This document shows, piece by piece, positions 18,506-27,268 of a stretch of 50,568 nt of DNA; the stretch's first letter is position 1; each line of letters starts with the position of its first letter. This stretch comes from a bacterium. GTDB taxonomy: Bacteria > Electryoneota > Electryoneia > Electryoneales > Electryoneaceae. The notes beneath the pieces were generated by a model, which searched no databases, was not told where the DNA came from, and worked only from the letters and a program-made list of their open reading frames with translations. Where the stretch lies: contig JANQEY010000104.1 in assembly GCA_028278125.1 (NCBI GenBank), positions 1 through 50,568 of the forward strand. Direction: 5' to 3'. Position numbers and translations under genes: made by a program.

Positions 18506-20320
18506 ATGAAAAATATCAAATGGTGGATAATTCTGATAATATGCGGACTTATGGTATATGGGATAACTCCAGCATATACATCTGAAGTAAACAGGGGTAA
18601 AACAGGTCAATTGCCGCAATATCCCGATCATCTTCCACTCAGGGAAAAAACACAACTGGTATTGCTGGAAGAACCAACCATAACTCTCCAGGAAAACCTT
18701 GACGCAATTATCAGTTTTCAGACGGCCATGCCCTGCCCCGCCGTTCGGGTACACTATGGGATGTATGAACCTGACCAGGTAATTCCTTTACCCCGTTACA
18801 GGAAATCGGTCAAGGAAAAAGCCATTATATCTCATGTTGATCATGAAGTAACTATTCCCCTGGCAAAACTTTTAAATCCTGTTGTTGATGTGAATGGAAT
18901 GAAAGAGAACAATGGCGGGATTGTTGCATACAGGATTGAGATATACAATCCGGAATGGGCTACAACTGTCTTTTATGACAGGAGATTCGCTTTTAAAGAT
19001 GGAAAACAGGTTCCCACTATCACTGAGGGACCGGTTGTTGACCAGGTAACATCATCAAGCGCGATTATATCATGGGATACGGATTTTCCGGTAAAAGGAT
19101 GGGTTGCATTAGATGATAAAATGTACTCTTCCGAATTGGACGAGATTACAACACATTTTGAGATATTTGTTTCTGATCTTAATGCAGGAACGGTCAATAA
19201 TTACAGGGTTGGAATCAGCGACGGAGAATTTTCAGATTTAAGCCGCTCCTATTTTTTCAGGACAGCAGACGAAAATCCCACCAGTTTTAAATTTGCCGCG
19301 ATGGGTGACAGTCGCAGCAGTGCCGGAGGTGGTGAAAACGCGTTTGGTGGTACAAACCTGAAGGTTATGCGCCAGCTTGCCCTAGAAGCGTTTAACAAAG
19401 ATGTTGATTTTATCATCCATACTGGTGATATGATTAATGGACATACTACCAGCGTTGATGATTTCCGAATGCAGCTACAGGCATACAAGGACGCCATTGA
19501 GCCGATCACCCATTTTATTCCGATCTATGAAGTGATGGGTAACCATGAGGCTGTTCTTGATATTTTCGAGGACGGCAGCCGTGCTGGGATAAGATTTGAT
19601 AAACGTGGGCCTGAAAGCTCTGAATCGTTATTCGCTGAAGCGTTTGTAAATCCAGGCAACGCACCTCGGGCGGCAGTACAAGGAGCGCCAACTTACAGGG
19701 AAAACGTTTACTGGTTCGACTATGGAAACAGCCGGTTTGTAGTCATGAATAATAATTATTGGTGGTCGATGGAACCCGAAAAATATGGGGGAAACCTGGA
19801 GGGGTATGTCCTTGACGATCAGACAGAATGGCTGCTTGACATATTTGAAAAGACGACATCTGATGATACAATTGAGCACCTCTTTTTATTCGCACAGGAG
19901 CCGATGTTCCCGAACAGCACACACGCCAAAGACGCGATGTGGTACAATGGGGGTGATCCGGGGAAAAACAGGGGTATCGACAGGAAATATATTGTCCAGC
20001 GGCGTGATGAGATATGGGGTGCTTTTGTAGCTACCGGGAAGGCGGCGGCGGCTGAATTCGGCGACGAACATTGTTATTGCCGGATGCTGGTGACACCTGA
20101 GGTAAATCCTGACTATAAAGAAAGTGTATGGCAGTTGATCAGTGGTGGCGCAGGTGCACCGTATTACGCCCAGAACAAGAATGTCCCATGGTCGCACCTG
20201 GTTGAAGTGTATAGTACCCAGGTGCATTATACACTTATTAACGTTGATGGTTCACGGGTAAGCTTGGAGGTCTATTCCATTACGGGGCAGTTGATAGATG
20301 AGGCTGTTTTGAAGGAATAG
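18506..20320 (+). CDS. Exported metallophosphoesterase with N-terminal fibronectin-like domain
   Basis: This is a calcineurin-like phosphoesterase, probably periplasmic or surface. A hydrophobic signal segment (WWIILIICGLMVYGI) is followed by an Fn3/purple-acid-phosphatase-like domain (PVVDQVTSSSAIISWDTDFP). The two-metal catalytic domain follows: AAMGDSRSS, then FIIHTGDMINGH, YEVMGNHEAV, a later LFLFAQEPMFP and GDEHCYCRM where family members carry GH.H. The substitution of that last motif is unusual and could alter the metal site. It has no sorting domain. An upstream TTG frame exists, but ATG 18506 is preferred: AGAGGTG precedes it and the signal peptide then starts MKNIKWW. The stop codon abuts the 83-bp repeats starting at 20320. 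Confidence 0.85.
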   Translation: MKNIKWWIILIICGLMVYGITPAYTSEVNRGKTGQLPQYPDHLPLREKTQLVLLEEPTITLQENLDAIISFQTAMPCPAVRVHYGMYEPDQVIPLPRYRKSVKEKAIISHVDHEVTIPLAKLLNPVVDVNGMKENNGGIVAYRIEIYNPEWATTVFYDRRFAFKDGKQVPTITEGPVVDQVTSSSAIISWDTDFPVKGWVALDDKMYSSELDEITTHFEIFVSDLNAGTVNNYRVGISDGEFSDLSRSYFFRTADENPTSFKFAAMGDSRSSAGGGENAFGGTNLKVMRQLALEAFNKDVDFIIHTGDMINGHTTSVDDFRMQLQAYKDAIEPITHFIPIYEVMGNHEAVLDIFEDGSRAGIRFDKRGPESSESLFAEAFVNPGNAPRAAVQGAPTYRENVYWFDYGNSRFVVMNNNYWWSMEPEKYGGNLEGYVLDDQTEWLLDIFEKTTSDDTIEHLFLFAQEPMFPNSTHAKDAMWYNGGDPGKNRGIDRKYIVQRRDEIWGAFVATGKAAAAEFGDEHCYCRMLVTPEVNPDYKESVWQLISGGAGAPYYAQNKNVPWSHLVEVYSTQVHYTLINVDGSRVSLEVYSITGQLIDEAVLKE

Positions 20321-20485
20321 GGTGTCGTCCTCGGCTTGACCAGGGAACCGGAACGCAGTGTAGCTCGGTGAGGTATACCCTATCCAAAAGTGGGTGACAA
20401 AAGGGTGTCGTCCCTGGCTTGACTAGGGAACCGGAACGTCGTGTAGCTCGGTGATGTATACCCTAACCAAAAGTGGGTGACAAAA
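20320..20485 (+). repeat. Two tandem 83-bp direct repeats
   Basis: Units 20320-20402 and 20403-20485 are nearly identical, each running from GGGTGTCGTC to GGGTGACAAAA. A third copy starts at 20486 but matches for only about the first 25 bases and then becomes the left inverted repeat of the GIY-YIG unit. Each unit carries a CTTGAC core between short CGG/CAGGG arms. The first unit overlaps the last base of the phosphoesterase stop codon. Confidence 0.9.
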
Positions 20486-20894
20486 GGGTGTCGTCCCCGG
20501 CTTGACCGGGGATCCAGCGTCGTTAAAGGTTTTACCTTTTGTGTTACCAGAGAAAACCGGAATATGAAGAAAAAATACTTCGTATACATTTTAGCCAGTG
20601 ACCGAAATGGAACTTTATACACTGGTATCACTAACGACCTTCATAGCAGAATAGAGGAACATAAGTCAAAGAAGGTCAAAGGATTCACAGAAAAGTACAA
20701 TGTTACCCGGCTGGTCTATTATGAAGTATTCAATGATATAGAGGAAGCGTTAATAAGGGAAAAACGGTTGAAGCGTTGGAACCGGGCATGGAAAATATCA
20801 TTGATTGAGGAAAACAATCCATATTGGCGAGAATTAAGTGTTAATTGCTGAAAGACAAAGACACTGGATCCCCGGTCAAGCCGGGGACGACACC
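20486..20894 (+). mobile_element. Possible palindrome-flanked GIY-YIG element
   Basis: A 29-bp sequence at 20487-20515 reappears as an exact inverted copy at 20866-20894, and the match extends inwards with one mismatch (CCAGCGTC against CCAGTGTC). Each end is itself a hairpin, CCCCGG-CTTGA-CCGGGG. The only gene between the ends is the GIY-YIG nuclease. The arrangement resembles a compact transposable unit, but no target-site duplication was identified and mobility is inferred. Confidence 0.5.
20564..20851 (+). CDS. GIY-YIG nuclease family protein
   Basis: This 95-residue single-domain protein is of the small YhbQ/UPF0213-like GIY-YIG group. The motif appears as YFVYILASDRNGTLYTGIT (the GIY equivalent is YVYI, the YIG equivalent is LYTGIT). 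It is followed by the conserved Arg in DLHSRIEEHK, Tyr/Glu in LVYYEVF, and the tail EALIREKRLKRWNRAWKISL. The start ATG at 20564 gives the family's usual MKKKYFVYIL opening; the longer GTG frame from 20477 runs through the repeat and is unlikely. The family cuts or binds DNA, but the cellular task of these short members is poorly known. Its position between exact inverted palindromes suggests it may act on those palindromes. Confidence 0.9.
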   Translation: MKKKYFVYILASDRNGTLYTGITNDLHSRIEEHKSKKVKGFTEKYNVTRLVYYEVFNDIEEALIREKRLKRWNRAWKISLIEENNPYWRELSVNC

Positions 20895-20965
20895 GGGGGT
20901 GACCAAGTGTCTATAAAGTGGACAGTGTTGGTGTATCTATAGTCTGCATTCTTAAAAATTGTAGT

Positions 20966-20984
20966 CCGGACCGCCCCGGTCCGG
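20966..20984 (-). terminator. Hairpin after the propeller-like sorted protein
   Basis: A perfect 7-bp stem CCGGACC / GGTCCGG lies 8 bases past the stop codon. On the minus strand a T-rich stretch (AATTTTTAAG) follows about 6 bases later, so it is a weak or atypical terminator. Confidence 0.45.
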
Positions 20985-20992
20985 GAAGTTAT

Positions 20993-22720
20993 CTACCTCA
21001 CATAAACAACCTTTTTAATCTTCTTTTTACCGTTTCGTCCTGACCATTCCATGAACAGAATTCCGCTTGCGAGGTTTTTCGGTTTCCATATAAGATTATG
21101 TAAACCATTCGTAAGGTTGTAAGCGAGGCTGTCAACTAAGCGACCCTCGATTGTGTATATGAACATTGAATATGTTCCTGCTTCAAACACATCGAGTGAA
21201 ATTTTCAATTCAGAATTGAATGGATTGGGATAGGTATTTATGATTTGAAAGGTCGTGGCTAGTTCTGTATTACTATTTTGTTCTATTACATCATTTTCAC
21301 GTCCAGCAATACTTCCATCCTGGAAGATTTTGTAAAGGTAAGCATGACCATTGTCGCTATTAATTATTCCAAATACAGCATTACTGTCTGTTGTGACGAT
21401 GACATCAGTATAACCCCATCGATTTTCATTTTCTTCTATAACATGTATATTTCTGTTGGGCCATAAATCTACTCCGCCCGAATCCACCAGCTGGACCTGT
21501 ACATTATAGCCAGTCTCATAGCCATGTATCACTGTAAAACCGTATGTTCTATTGCCATCTGGATGTTTAACAAATTCTTTTGCCACAGACTGTAATGAAC
21601 CATCAGGTGTTCCATACACAGTATATCCATCTGGGAAAAGAAGTGTACCAGCAGAATCCATACGGATATAAAAGAGTTCATAATTACGCGGGCCAATCAT
21701 GTTAACGCTGTTGTCTGTTAACACTACCGCATTAGAAGGGTAATCAACACCACCGGGAAACTGCACAGGTGATCCGTCCGGACCCCATAAGGGTTCCAAA
21801 TCATGATTTACTCGCTGCCAATCACGCATTGTGCAGATATAGAGACCTCCGGTCAAATCTGGAACAACTCTTATAGGATCTCCAAAATGAAAATCTTCCC
21901 TATGAAGTACTGCCTGTGGTTGTTCATAGAATGGATCACCCTCCGACGTAACATATTGTGCGTACACATGTTCAACTGCATCACCTGGATCACCACCCCA
22001 AACTATATATGCACCGCCATTTAATTCAGGTTGGATGATCGGTTCCATATTTATATTATAATGACCAAGAAAAATGTCTTCATCTGGTAGTTTAAATGAT
22101 CCATCTGAGTTCATTCCGGAAATCCACATGTCATTGAAATACTGCCACGTACCCCATAGAATCCAGAAACCACCATTTCCATCTGAGGTAACCCATCTAG
22201 GAGTAACAGATAATCTATACTGTTCGGTTTCATCGTAGACAGAGACATTGCTGCCGGTAGGACCTAATAATAACTCACCCTCAGGTGAGATTTTCTGTCC
22301 ATAGACTCTATATATATCAGCATTTGTATAATTATTAATGGCCAATGATATACTGCCATCATCACACCTAACAGCTCCCATAAACCAACCAGTAGGATCT
22401 AGTGAATCAGCTAAGGTGTTTATTCCTCCTTCCGGGAATAGCGGGTAACCATCCAAATCATAACGTTGAAATCTTGTGCTGGACACTGAACCAGGCATCA
22501 CTCTTGACCATATTACCCAGAATCCTCCATCTTCTTCAGCTAAAAGCTGAAAAGCATGTGTATTGTAATCCGGATCAAACATCAGTCCTTCACTCGACCA
22601 TTGGGCGTAAACTGCGGGGACAGGTAAAAAGAAGAGAACAGGGAATATCAATGCTAATATTAACAAGATAGGTTTGACGGTACTTTTTGTCATCAGGATT
22701 TTTCCATTAATTTCTTTCAT
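20993..22720 (-). CDS. Type IX-sorted protein with propeller-like repeats
   Basis: The 575-residue protein has a signal peptide (LLILALIFPVLFFLPVPAVYA) and an all-beta body. The body has recurrent GGFWVIW / GGAYIVWGG / GGLYICTM strands spaced about 55-70 residues apart, which suggests a beta-propeller of about six blades. The C-terminal domain (NTYPNPFNSELKISL ... KKIKKVVYVR) is a divergent sorting domain. There are no catalytic residues. Two ATG codons are possible (22720 and 22693) and neither has a strong ribosome site; the first is kept. It lies downstream of the C25 protease on the same strand, 160 bases away with a terminator between, so it probably has its own promoter. Confidence 0.82.
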   Translation of the reverse strand: MKEINGKILMTKSTVKPILLILALIFPVLFFLPVPAVYAQWSSEGLMFDPDYNTHAFQLLAEEDGGFWVIWSRVMPGSVSSTRFQRYDLDGYPLFPEGGINTLADSLDPTGWFMGAVRCDDGSISLAINNYTNADIYRVYGQKISPEGELLLGPTGSNVSVYDETEQYRLSVTPRWVTSDGNGGFWILWGTWQYFNDMWISGMNSDGSFKLPDEDIFLGHYNINMEPIIQPELNGGAYIVWGGDPGDAVEHVYAQYVTSEGDPFYEQPQAVLHREDFHFGDPIRVVPDLTGGLYICTMRDWQRVNHDLEPLWGPDGSPVQFPGGVDYPSNAVVLTDNSVNMIGPRNYELFYIRMDSAGTLLFPDGYTVYGTPDGSLQSVAKEFVKHPDGNRTYGFTVIHGYETGYNVQVQLVDSGGVDLWPNRNIHVIEENENRWGYTDVIVTTDSNAVFGIINSDNGHAYLYKIFQDGSIAGRENDVIEQNSNTELATTFQIINTYPNPFNSELKISLDVFEAGTYSMFIYTIEGRLVDSLAYNLTNGLHNLIWKPKNLASGILFMEWSGRNGKKKIKKVVYVR

Positions 22721-22830
22721 AAACTAATAATCCCAGGTGTAAAAGCCAACTGGATCACAGGCAACTCAGGAAATCTATCTACTAAGGTACTTAGCTTAAA
22801 ATCTGATTTCGAAACTAGTTCAAAATAAAA

Positions 22831-22855
22831 CAGCCCGGCTTACTAAACCGGGCTG
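22831..22855 (-). terminator. Intrinsic terminator after the gingipain-like gene
   Basis: An 8-bp stem CAGCCCGG / CCGGGCTG is followed on the minus strand by TTTTATTTTG, 26 bases beyond the stop codon at 22881. Confidence 0.8.
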
Positions 22856-22880
22856 CTTCATCAATGGAAATCAAGTATTT

Positions 22881-25800
22881 CTATTTTACAAGCACCATCT
22901 TTTTAATAGCCCTGAATGACGCAGTATCGAGCCTGTAGAAATAAATTCCGCTGGCGAGATGGGAAGCATCAAATTTTACATTATGGACACCTGCTTCAAC
23001 CCTGCCATCCTGGAGAACCGCAACTTCACGTCCCATAATATTAAAGACACGAAGGCTGACAATTCCTGATTCAGGCAATCCGAATGAGATGTTCGTTATT
23101 GGGTTAAAGGGATTAGGTGAATTCTGTTCGAGGAAATAGCTGGTCGGTGTTAGAACTGCAAAGTCCTTCTCTTCATCCCAACCGTAGACTTCCCAACTGT
23201 CATTTTCACTTGCAACACCAATACCTGTCTTGGTGAACGGGAACTGGTCCATGGCTTCAATATTATTCGGATGATCACCTATGATACACTTGTAAGCATA
23301 AATCCCTGACGGTGCAAATCCGGGAACCGCCTGGGTCATTGTTCGGCTCAAAGTCGAGTTCGCACCTAAAGTAACATTATTTACAACCATTACTTCATAG
23401 GGATTACCGTTTGGAAGTTCCAGCTCGATCCAGGCGTCAAAAATTTCAACCTGGTTACTGTTGTTAACAACATCAACGTCAAAGGAGAAGTTACCGCCAT
23501 TTGAAGGAATTATAATCGGATCAACCAGCGGTTCGGCATCAAGTGTCAGGTTTGACATTATTTGTGAAGTGGTGAATAAAATTGCGAAACCATTTTGAAT
23601 GCTGTGCCCATGTGTTTCGTATGTCCCATCTAGTAAGTACTGAATACCGTCCGTCTCTGTAGAGTTTTCGATGCCGACAGTACCTTCAACACCCGTCGCA
23701 ATGGCTGACATATCCTTGTACTGGAACAGGATACGGCCGTCGCCTGTCGTGGTGGGATAATACACCGGATCGTAGAGAATCACCTGGAACGTTTCAAAAG
23801 CATCCAGTGGGGCATACTGTTCAACATGATTATATTCGATGATACAACGATGATTATCGAAGTCATCCCAAATCCAGACACCACCGGAGTTCGGTCTCTG
23901 TGGTGACAGGTCTTCCCAGTATGGCGCTATCATCGGTGCAGGCCCATCCACATTTGGAATAGAGGAATTGGAATAATCTTCGGTAGTAATCGTTCCCATT
24001 CCGATCCAACCATTCGTTCCTATGGTGAACTGGTCATAGTCAATTCCATAATACTGGAAGGTAAACGGCAGGTCTAGGTTGGCGCATGAATCGTCAACTG
24101 CAAAGTCGATCAACGTTCCGGGGCCACCGGAATCCGCGCATATTTCCACCCAGTCAAACTGGGGTAACTCAGGAGCGTCGAAGGGATCATAGGCAACGTA
24201 ACCGTAGTTATCAGGACCGGTCGGATCATAGAGAATATTGCCGACAAGAACTTCAAAGTCGAATCCACCGGTATACCCGTGAAGCCCGGACAGATCCAGG
24301 TGCAATGTCGCGGGATGCTCCTGTGGCGTATTTATATCGGCTGAAACGTTAAAAGTCGCTTCACCCGGAGCACCCGAGAGAATGGCACCATAGTCCGCTT
24401 CTGCCAGGGTGACTGTGATATACGGATCGGTCGTCGAAACCAATCCACTGATATCAAACCCACCGGCACCACCGTTATTAATCACGTGAACAGTCATTGA
24501 CGCTGTTTCACCCGGATCGAGCCAGTTGTTGTTATTGCCACCTATATCAGTAAATGTTACTTGATCGAATTCCACATCCGGCGCATAGGCCTGGATAGCG
24601 AAGTAGGATTCCCAGGTGATAACACCATCTGTTGCCGACACAGTATAGAGAAACACATGGCCGTCATCAACCGATCCGTCACACATCACTGCGAAGCCTT
24701 CATCTATTGTCACTGATCCGTCAACAACTATTGTGCCGTAATTTTCAGTATCATCAATGATGGTCATCAGTTCGTCGGCGCAGGAAATTGTCACATCTAC
24801 ATTTTCCGCGTCTTCAATACCCACGTTGTCCATGGTCAAGGTCAGCGCAACTGTTTCATCGTAGTTCATCTCGCCATTGGGATACCATCCGGCTGCATCG
24901 ACAACTGTACAAACGTCGGCAACTACGTATGGCCCTGCTGCGGGAATTACGGGGATATTTACCTGGTAGGGTAGACCATTTGTACAGGTGACGGTCAAGC
25001 CAAGGTCACCTGGTTGAACCAATGGATTACCAAGATCGATAACGACAGATCCGGTGACGTCTGTATAGCCGACTGAATAAACTTCAGCATTCTGGGTACA
25101 TACCATAGCCCCTTCAACGGGATCACCCATTGAGACGGACACTTCAAGACTTGTGGCACCAATGTTTACAACCGGCAGATGGGTTACAACAAGGTCCTGC
25201 GGTGTGTATGTCCATGGATCGATCGAAGAATCACCAAGCCAGAGATAGGTCCTGATATTGGATTCTCCCAGCCATCCGTGGTCATTATAGACCGTGACAT
25301 TCGCAAAATTACTCGCGTAGCCGATGTTACGAATTCCCTCGTCAAAAATTGCCTTAAAAAATTCCTTGTCGTAATCATGATTGGGAATTGTGTAAGAGGG
25401 GATAATAGCGCTGTGAATCGCGACACAACCATAATCCGCCTTCATGAACGATTCGGCGAAACAGTTACCGTTTGTGCCGGGGAAGTCCATATTATCACAG
25501 CAAACGTCAAAATGAACAAACAGTTTATCTTCGTTAGTTAACTGGTTTATATGTGTTGCATTAAAATCACCTGTATCACCCCAATGCCACCAGGCTGTCT
25601 GGGAACCATGCCCCCGGTAGTTCAGGATTCCATTACCGGTACTATTCAGGTAGTCAATTACATCGTCATTTGTATATCCGGCACCACCGTATCCCTGCTC
25701 AAAAATTGGTGTCTGGAGGCTATATGCGTATGTCCTGATTTCTTCGGAGCAGAGGGTATATTTTAATGGATATTCCTCTTCATGAGCGACCAGGAGACAG

Positions 25801-26966
25801 TTCTCCGCCCAGTTGTCTTCCGTTGACGGATTGAGCAGGTATCCCATTGTTTTATCTACCTGGTGCTGTAGTTCGGTCAGGTCGTCATATACCATGCGAC
25901 CGATGGATATATCCGCGTAGTAGTCATTTCCGTTGTTCGGCCAGGGATCGATCATGGAATACCATGAATCAGACCACGAATCCACCCAGTAATGCATCGG
26001 CATTTCGGTGTTACCGGTAACTGTACAATAGTCTCCAACAAGCATCACGTATTCAAGCCCATCCGATACATAAAGGTCATGGATATAATCACGGAATTCA
26101 GTGTCTGAATCGAAAGCGGGTTCCATTAATTTTACTTCAACACCGTATCCCTGTGCATTTCTGAACTGCGCGAGTTCATTAATGATTGCTGCAGGTCCTT
26201 CATCCGTGCAGATAAATAAATATTTCACCTGGAACTCATCGGTGCCTTCGTCCAATTCTTCACCGAACTCGTCGTAGTTTATCACCAGCGATTTATACAT
26301 ATCTGACCAGCGGGGTGAAATAGGACGACGTGGTGTGGTTCTTACAGCCTGGTCGGAAGTACCGTAGTACTCGAGCTCGACAATCAACCTTGTAGCTACT
26401 TCAAGCTGCTCCTCTACCGGGTTAAACCTGATAGGGGTAATCCGTGCCGGAACAATACGAATGTCTCGCATTATTCCTATATCTCCCAGGACTGCCTGTT
26501 CGGCAGGATAAATACTGTTGTTTGAATAAACGTCCTCGTTGATAAAAAATCCCGGGAGTGGATCTTTATCGGTAACGGGCTGCTGAAATGGATATACCCG
26601 GTATCCATCAAGCAGTATGGTTTCGGATTCCACTACTGTTATTTTTACATTACTGCGATCTGGAATTTGAACCAGTTCACCAATTACCGGTAGTTCGGGA
26701 GATCCAATTTCCTGAGTGGATGCAAGGTTCGATAATCTTAGTCGGTGGTAAATTATTCCCTTTTCTTCAATTTCTTCCACGAACATTCCATTGATCTCAA
26801 TCTGCAGTAATGTGGAAAATTCGTTCGAAGAAAGTACTTTCACATTGGGTTCTTCCTTCATTCCTCCCTGGAAAGAAACCCACGAGACAGATTGCGCGGC
26901 ACCGGCAAATCCCAGGCTGAAAACCAGGATTAAAACCAATGCAGACCGTTGATTTAATTTCGCCAT
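22881..26966 (-). CDS. Gingipain-like cysteine protease (peptidase C25), type IX-sorted
   Basis: At 1361 residues this is the largest gene in the window. It has a signal peptide (1-26), a propeptide-like region to about 240, and a C25 catalytic domain (about 245-600). The catalytic domain shows the family's nucleophile layout: His453 in NYRGHGSQ and Cys490 in FDVCCDNMDF, 37 residues apart, matching GHGS and DVAC.N.DF of Arg-gingipain. YVMLVGDY and ISIGRMVY are also family strands. Ig-like and beta domains follow (about 600-900). A nidogen-like domain (GPDNYGYVAYDPFDAPELP, about 920-1130) and an Ig-like module are shared with the paralogs at 9835 and 12546. The sorting domain is NSPNPFNPITNISFGLP ... 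IKKMVLVK. GGAGAGG precedes the ATG. In the type IX setting, C25 enzymes act as extracellular proteases and as the sortase, but sortase PorU lacks a sorting domain, so this one is cargo. Confidence 0.93.
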   Translation of the reverse strand: MAKLNQRSALVLILVFSLGFAGAAQSVSWVSFQGGMKEEPNVKVLSSNEFSTLLQIEINGMFVEEIEEKGIIYHRLRLSNLASTQEIGSPELPVIGELVQIPDRSNVKITVVESETILLDGYRVYPFQQPVTDKDPLPGFFINEDVYSNNSIYPAEQAVLGDIGIMRDIRIVPARITPIRFNPVEEQLEVATRLIVELEYYGTSDQAVRTTPRRPISPRWSDMYKSLVINYDEFGEELDEGTDEFQVKYLFICTDEGPAAIINELAQFRNAQGYGVEVKLMEPAFDSDTEFRDYIHDLYVSDGLEYVMLVGDYCTVTGNTEMPMHYWVDSWSDSWYSMIDPWPNNGNDYYADISIGRMVYDDLTELQHQVDKTMGYLLNPSTEDNWAENCLLVAHEEEYPLKYTLCSEEIRTYAYSLQTPIFEQGYGGAGYTNDDVIDYLNSTGNGILNYRGHGSQTAWWHWGDTGDFNATHINQLTNEDKLFVHFDVCCDNMDFPGTNGNCFAESFMKADYGCVAIHSAIIPSYTIPNHDYDKEFFKAIFDEGIRNIGYASNFANVTVYNDHGWLGESNIRTYLWLGDSSIDPWTYTPQDLVVTHLPVVNIGATSLEVSVSMGDPVEGAMVCTQNAEVYSVGYTDVTGSVVIDLGNPLVQPGDLGLTVTCTNGLPYQVNIPVIPAAGPYVVADVCTVVDAAGWYPNGEMNYDETVALTLTMDNVGIEDAENVDVTISCADELMTIIDDTENYGTIVVDGSVTIDEGFAVMCDGSVDDGHVFLYTVSATDGVITWESYFAIQAYAPDVEFDQVTFTDIGGNNNNWLDPGETASMTVHVINNGGAGGFDISGLVSTTDPYITVTLAEADYGAILSGAPGEATFNVSADINTPQEHPATLHLDLSGLHGYTGGFDFEVLVGNILYDPTGPDNYGYVAYDPFDAPELPQFDWVEICADSGGPGTLIDFAVDDSCANLDLPFTFQYYGIDYDQFTIGTNGWIGMGTITTEDYSNSSIPNVDGPAPMIAPYWEDLSPQRPNSGGVWIWDDFDNHRCIIEYNHVEQYAPLDAFETFQVILYDPVYYPTTTGDGRILFQYKDMSAIATGVEGTVGIENSTETDGIQYLLDGTYETHGHSIQNGFAILFTTSQIMSNLTLDAEPLVDPIIIPSNGGNFSFDVDVVNNSNQVEIFDAWIELELPNGNPYEVMVVNNVTLGANSTLSRTMTQAVPGFAPSGIYAYKCIIGDHPNNIEAMDQFPFTKTGIGVASENDSWEVYGWDEEKDFAVLTPTSYFLEQNSPNPFNPITNISFGLPESGIVSLRVFNIMGREVAVLQDGRVEAGVHNVKFDASHLASGIYFYRLDTASFRAIKKMVLVK

Positions 26967-27268
26967 GACCTCTCCGTTAAGTGTGAGTTCTCCTGATATC
27001 TGATTGTATTTTATCTCATATTTACGATCGGGTAGATCCGAGAACGAAGAATATCCTGGGACACCAAAACTTGTTGAAATATACGGCTATTTTAAACAAT
27101 TTTTACCTGAATGTTAGGGTAAAACCGAAATTTCCCAAGAAAATTTCATTGTAAGGCGAGTTTAACAAGCTGTCAATTTTAAACAATTTTGATAAGTTTA
27201 ATGATTATATTCTCTATTAATAACATGGGAAGCCAATTCGCCAATGTTTATCAAATGGGATTAAAGCG
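26967..27268. other. AT-rich divergent promoter region
   Basis: A 302-base spacer lies between the gingipain-like gene and the DUF362 gene. It is very A/T-rich, with two copies of TTTTAAACAATTTT (near 27091 and 27177). No gene is seen. The duplicated motif could be a regulator site or chance in AT-rich DNA. Confidence 0.4.

Noticed and set aside
20320..20515. Possible CRISPR array
   Set aside because: The 83-bp units are directly joined without spacers and the third is partial. No cas genes are present.
20564..20851. Homing endonuclease of a group I intron
   Set aside because: No interrupted host gene or intron core is visible on either side. The flanks are palindromes and intergenic DNA.
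22881..26966. PorU-type sortase of the type IX system
   Set aside because: PorU belongs to the same C25 family but does not carry a sorting domain. This protein ends in one and so is better viewed as cargo.
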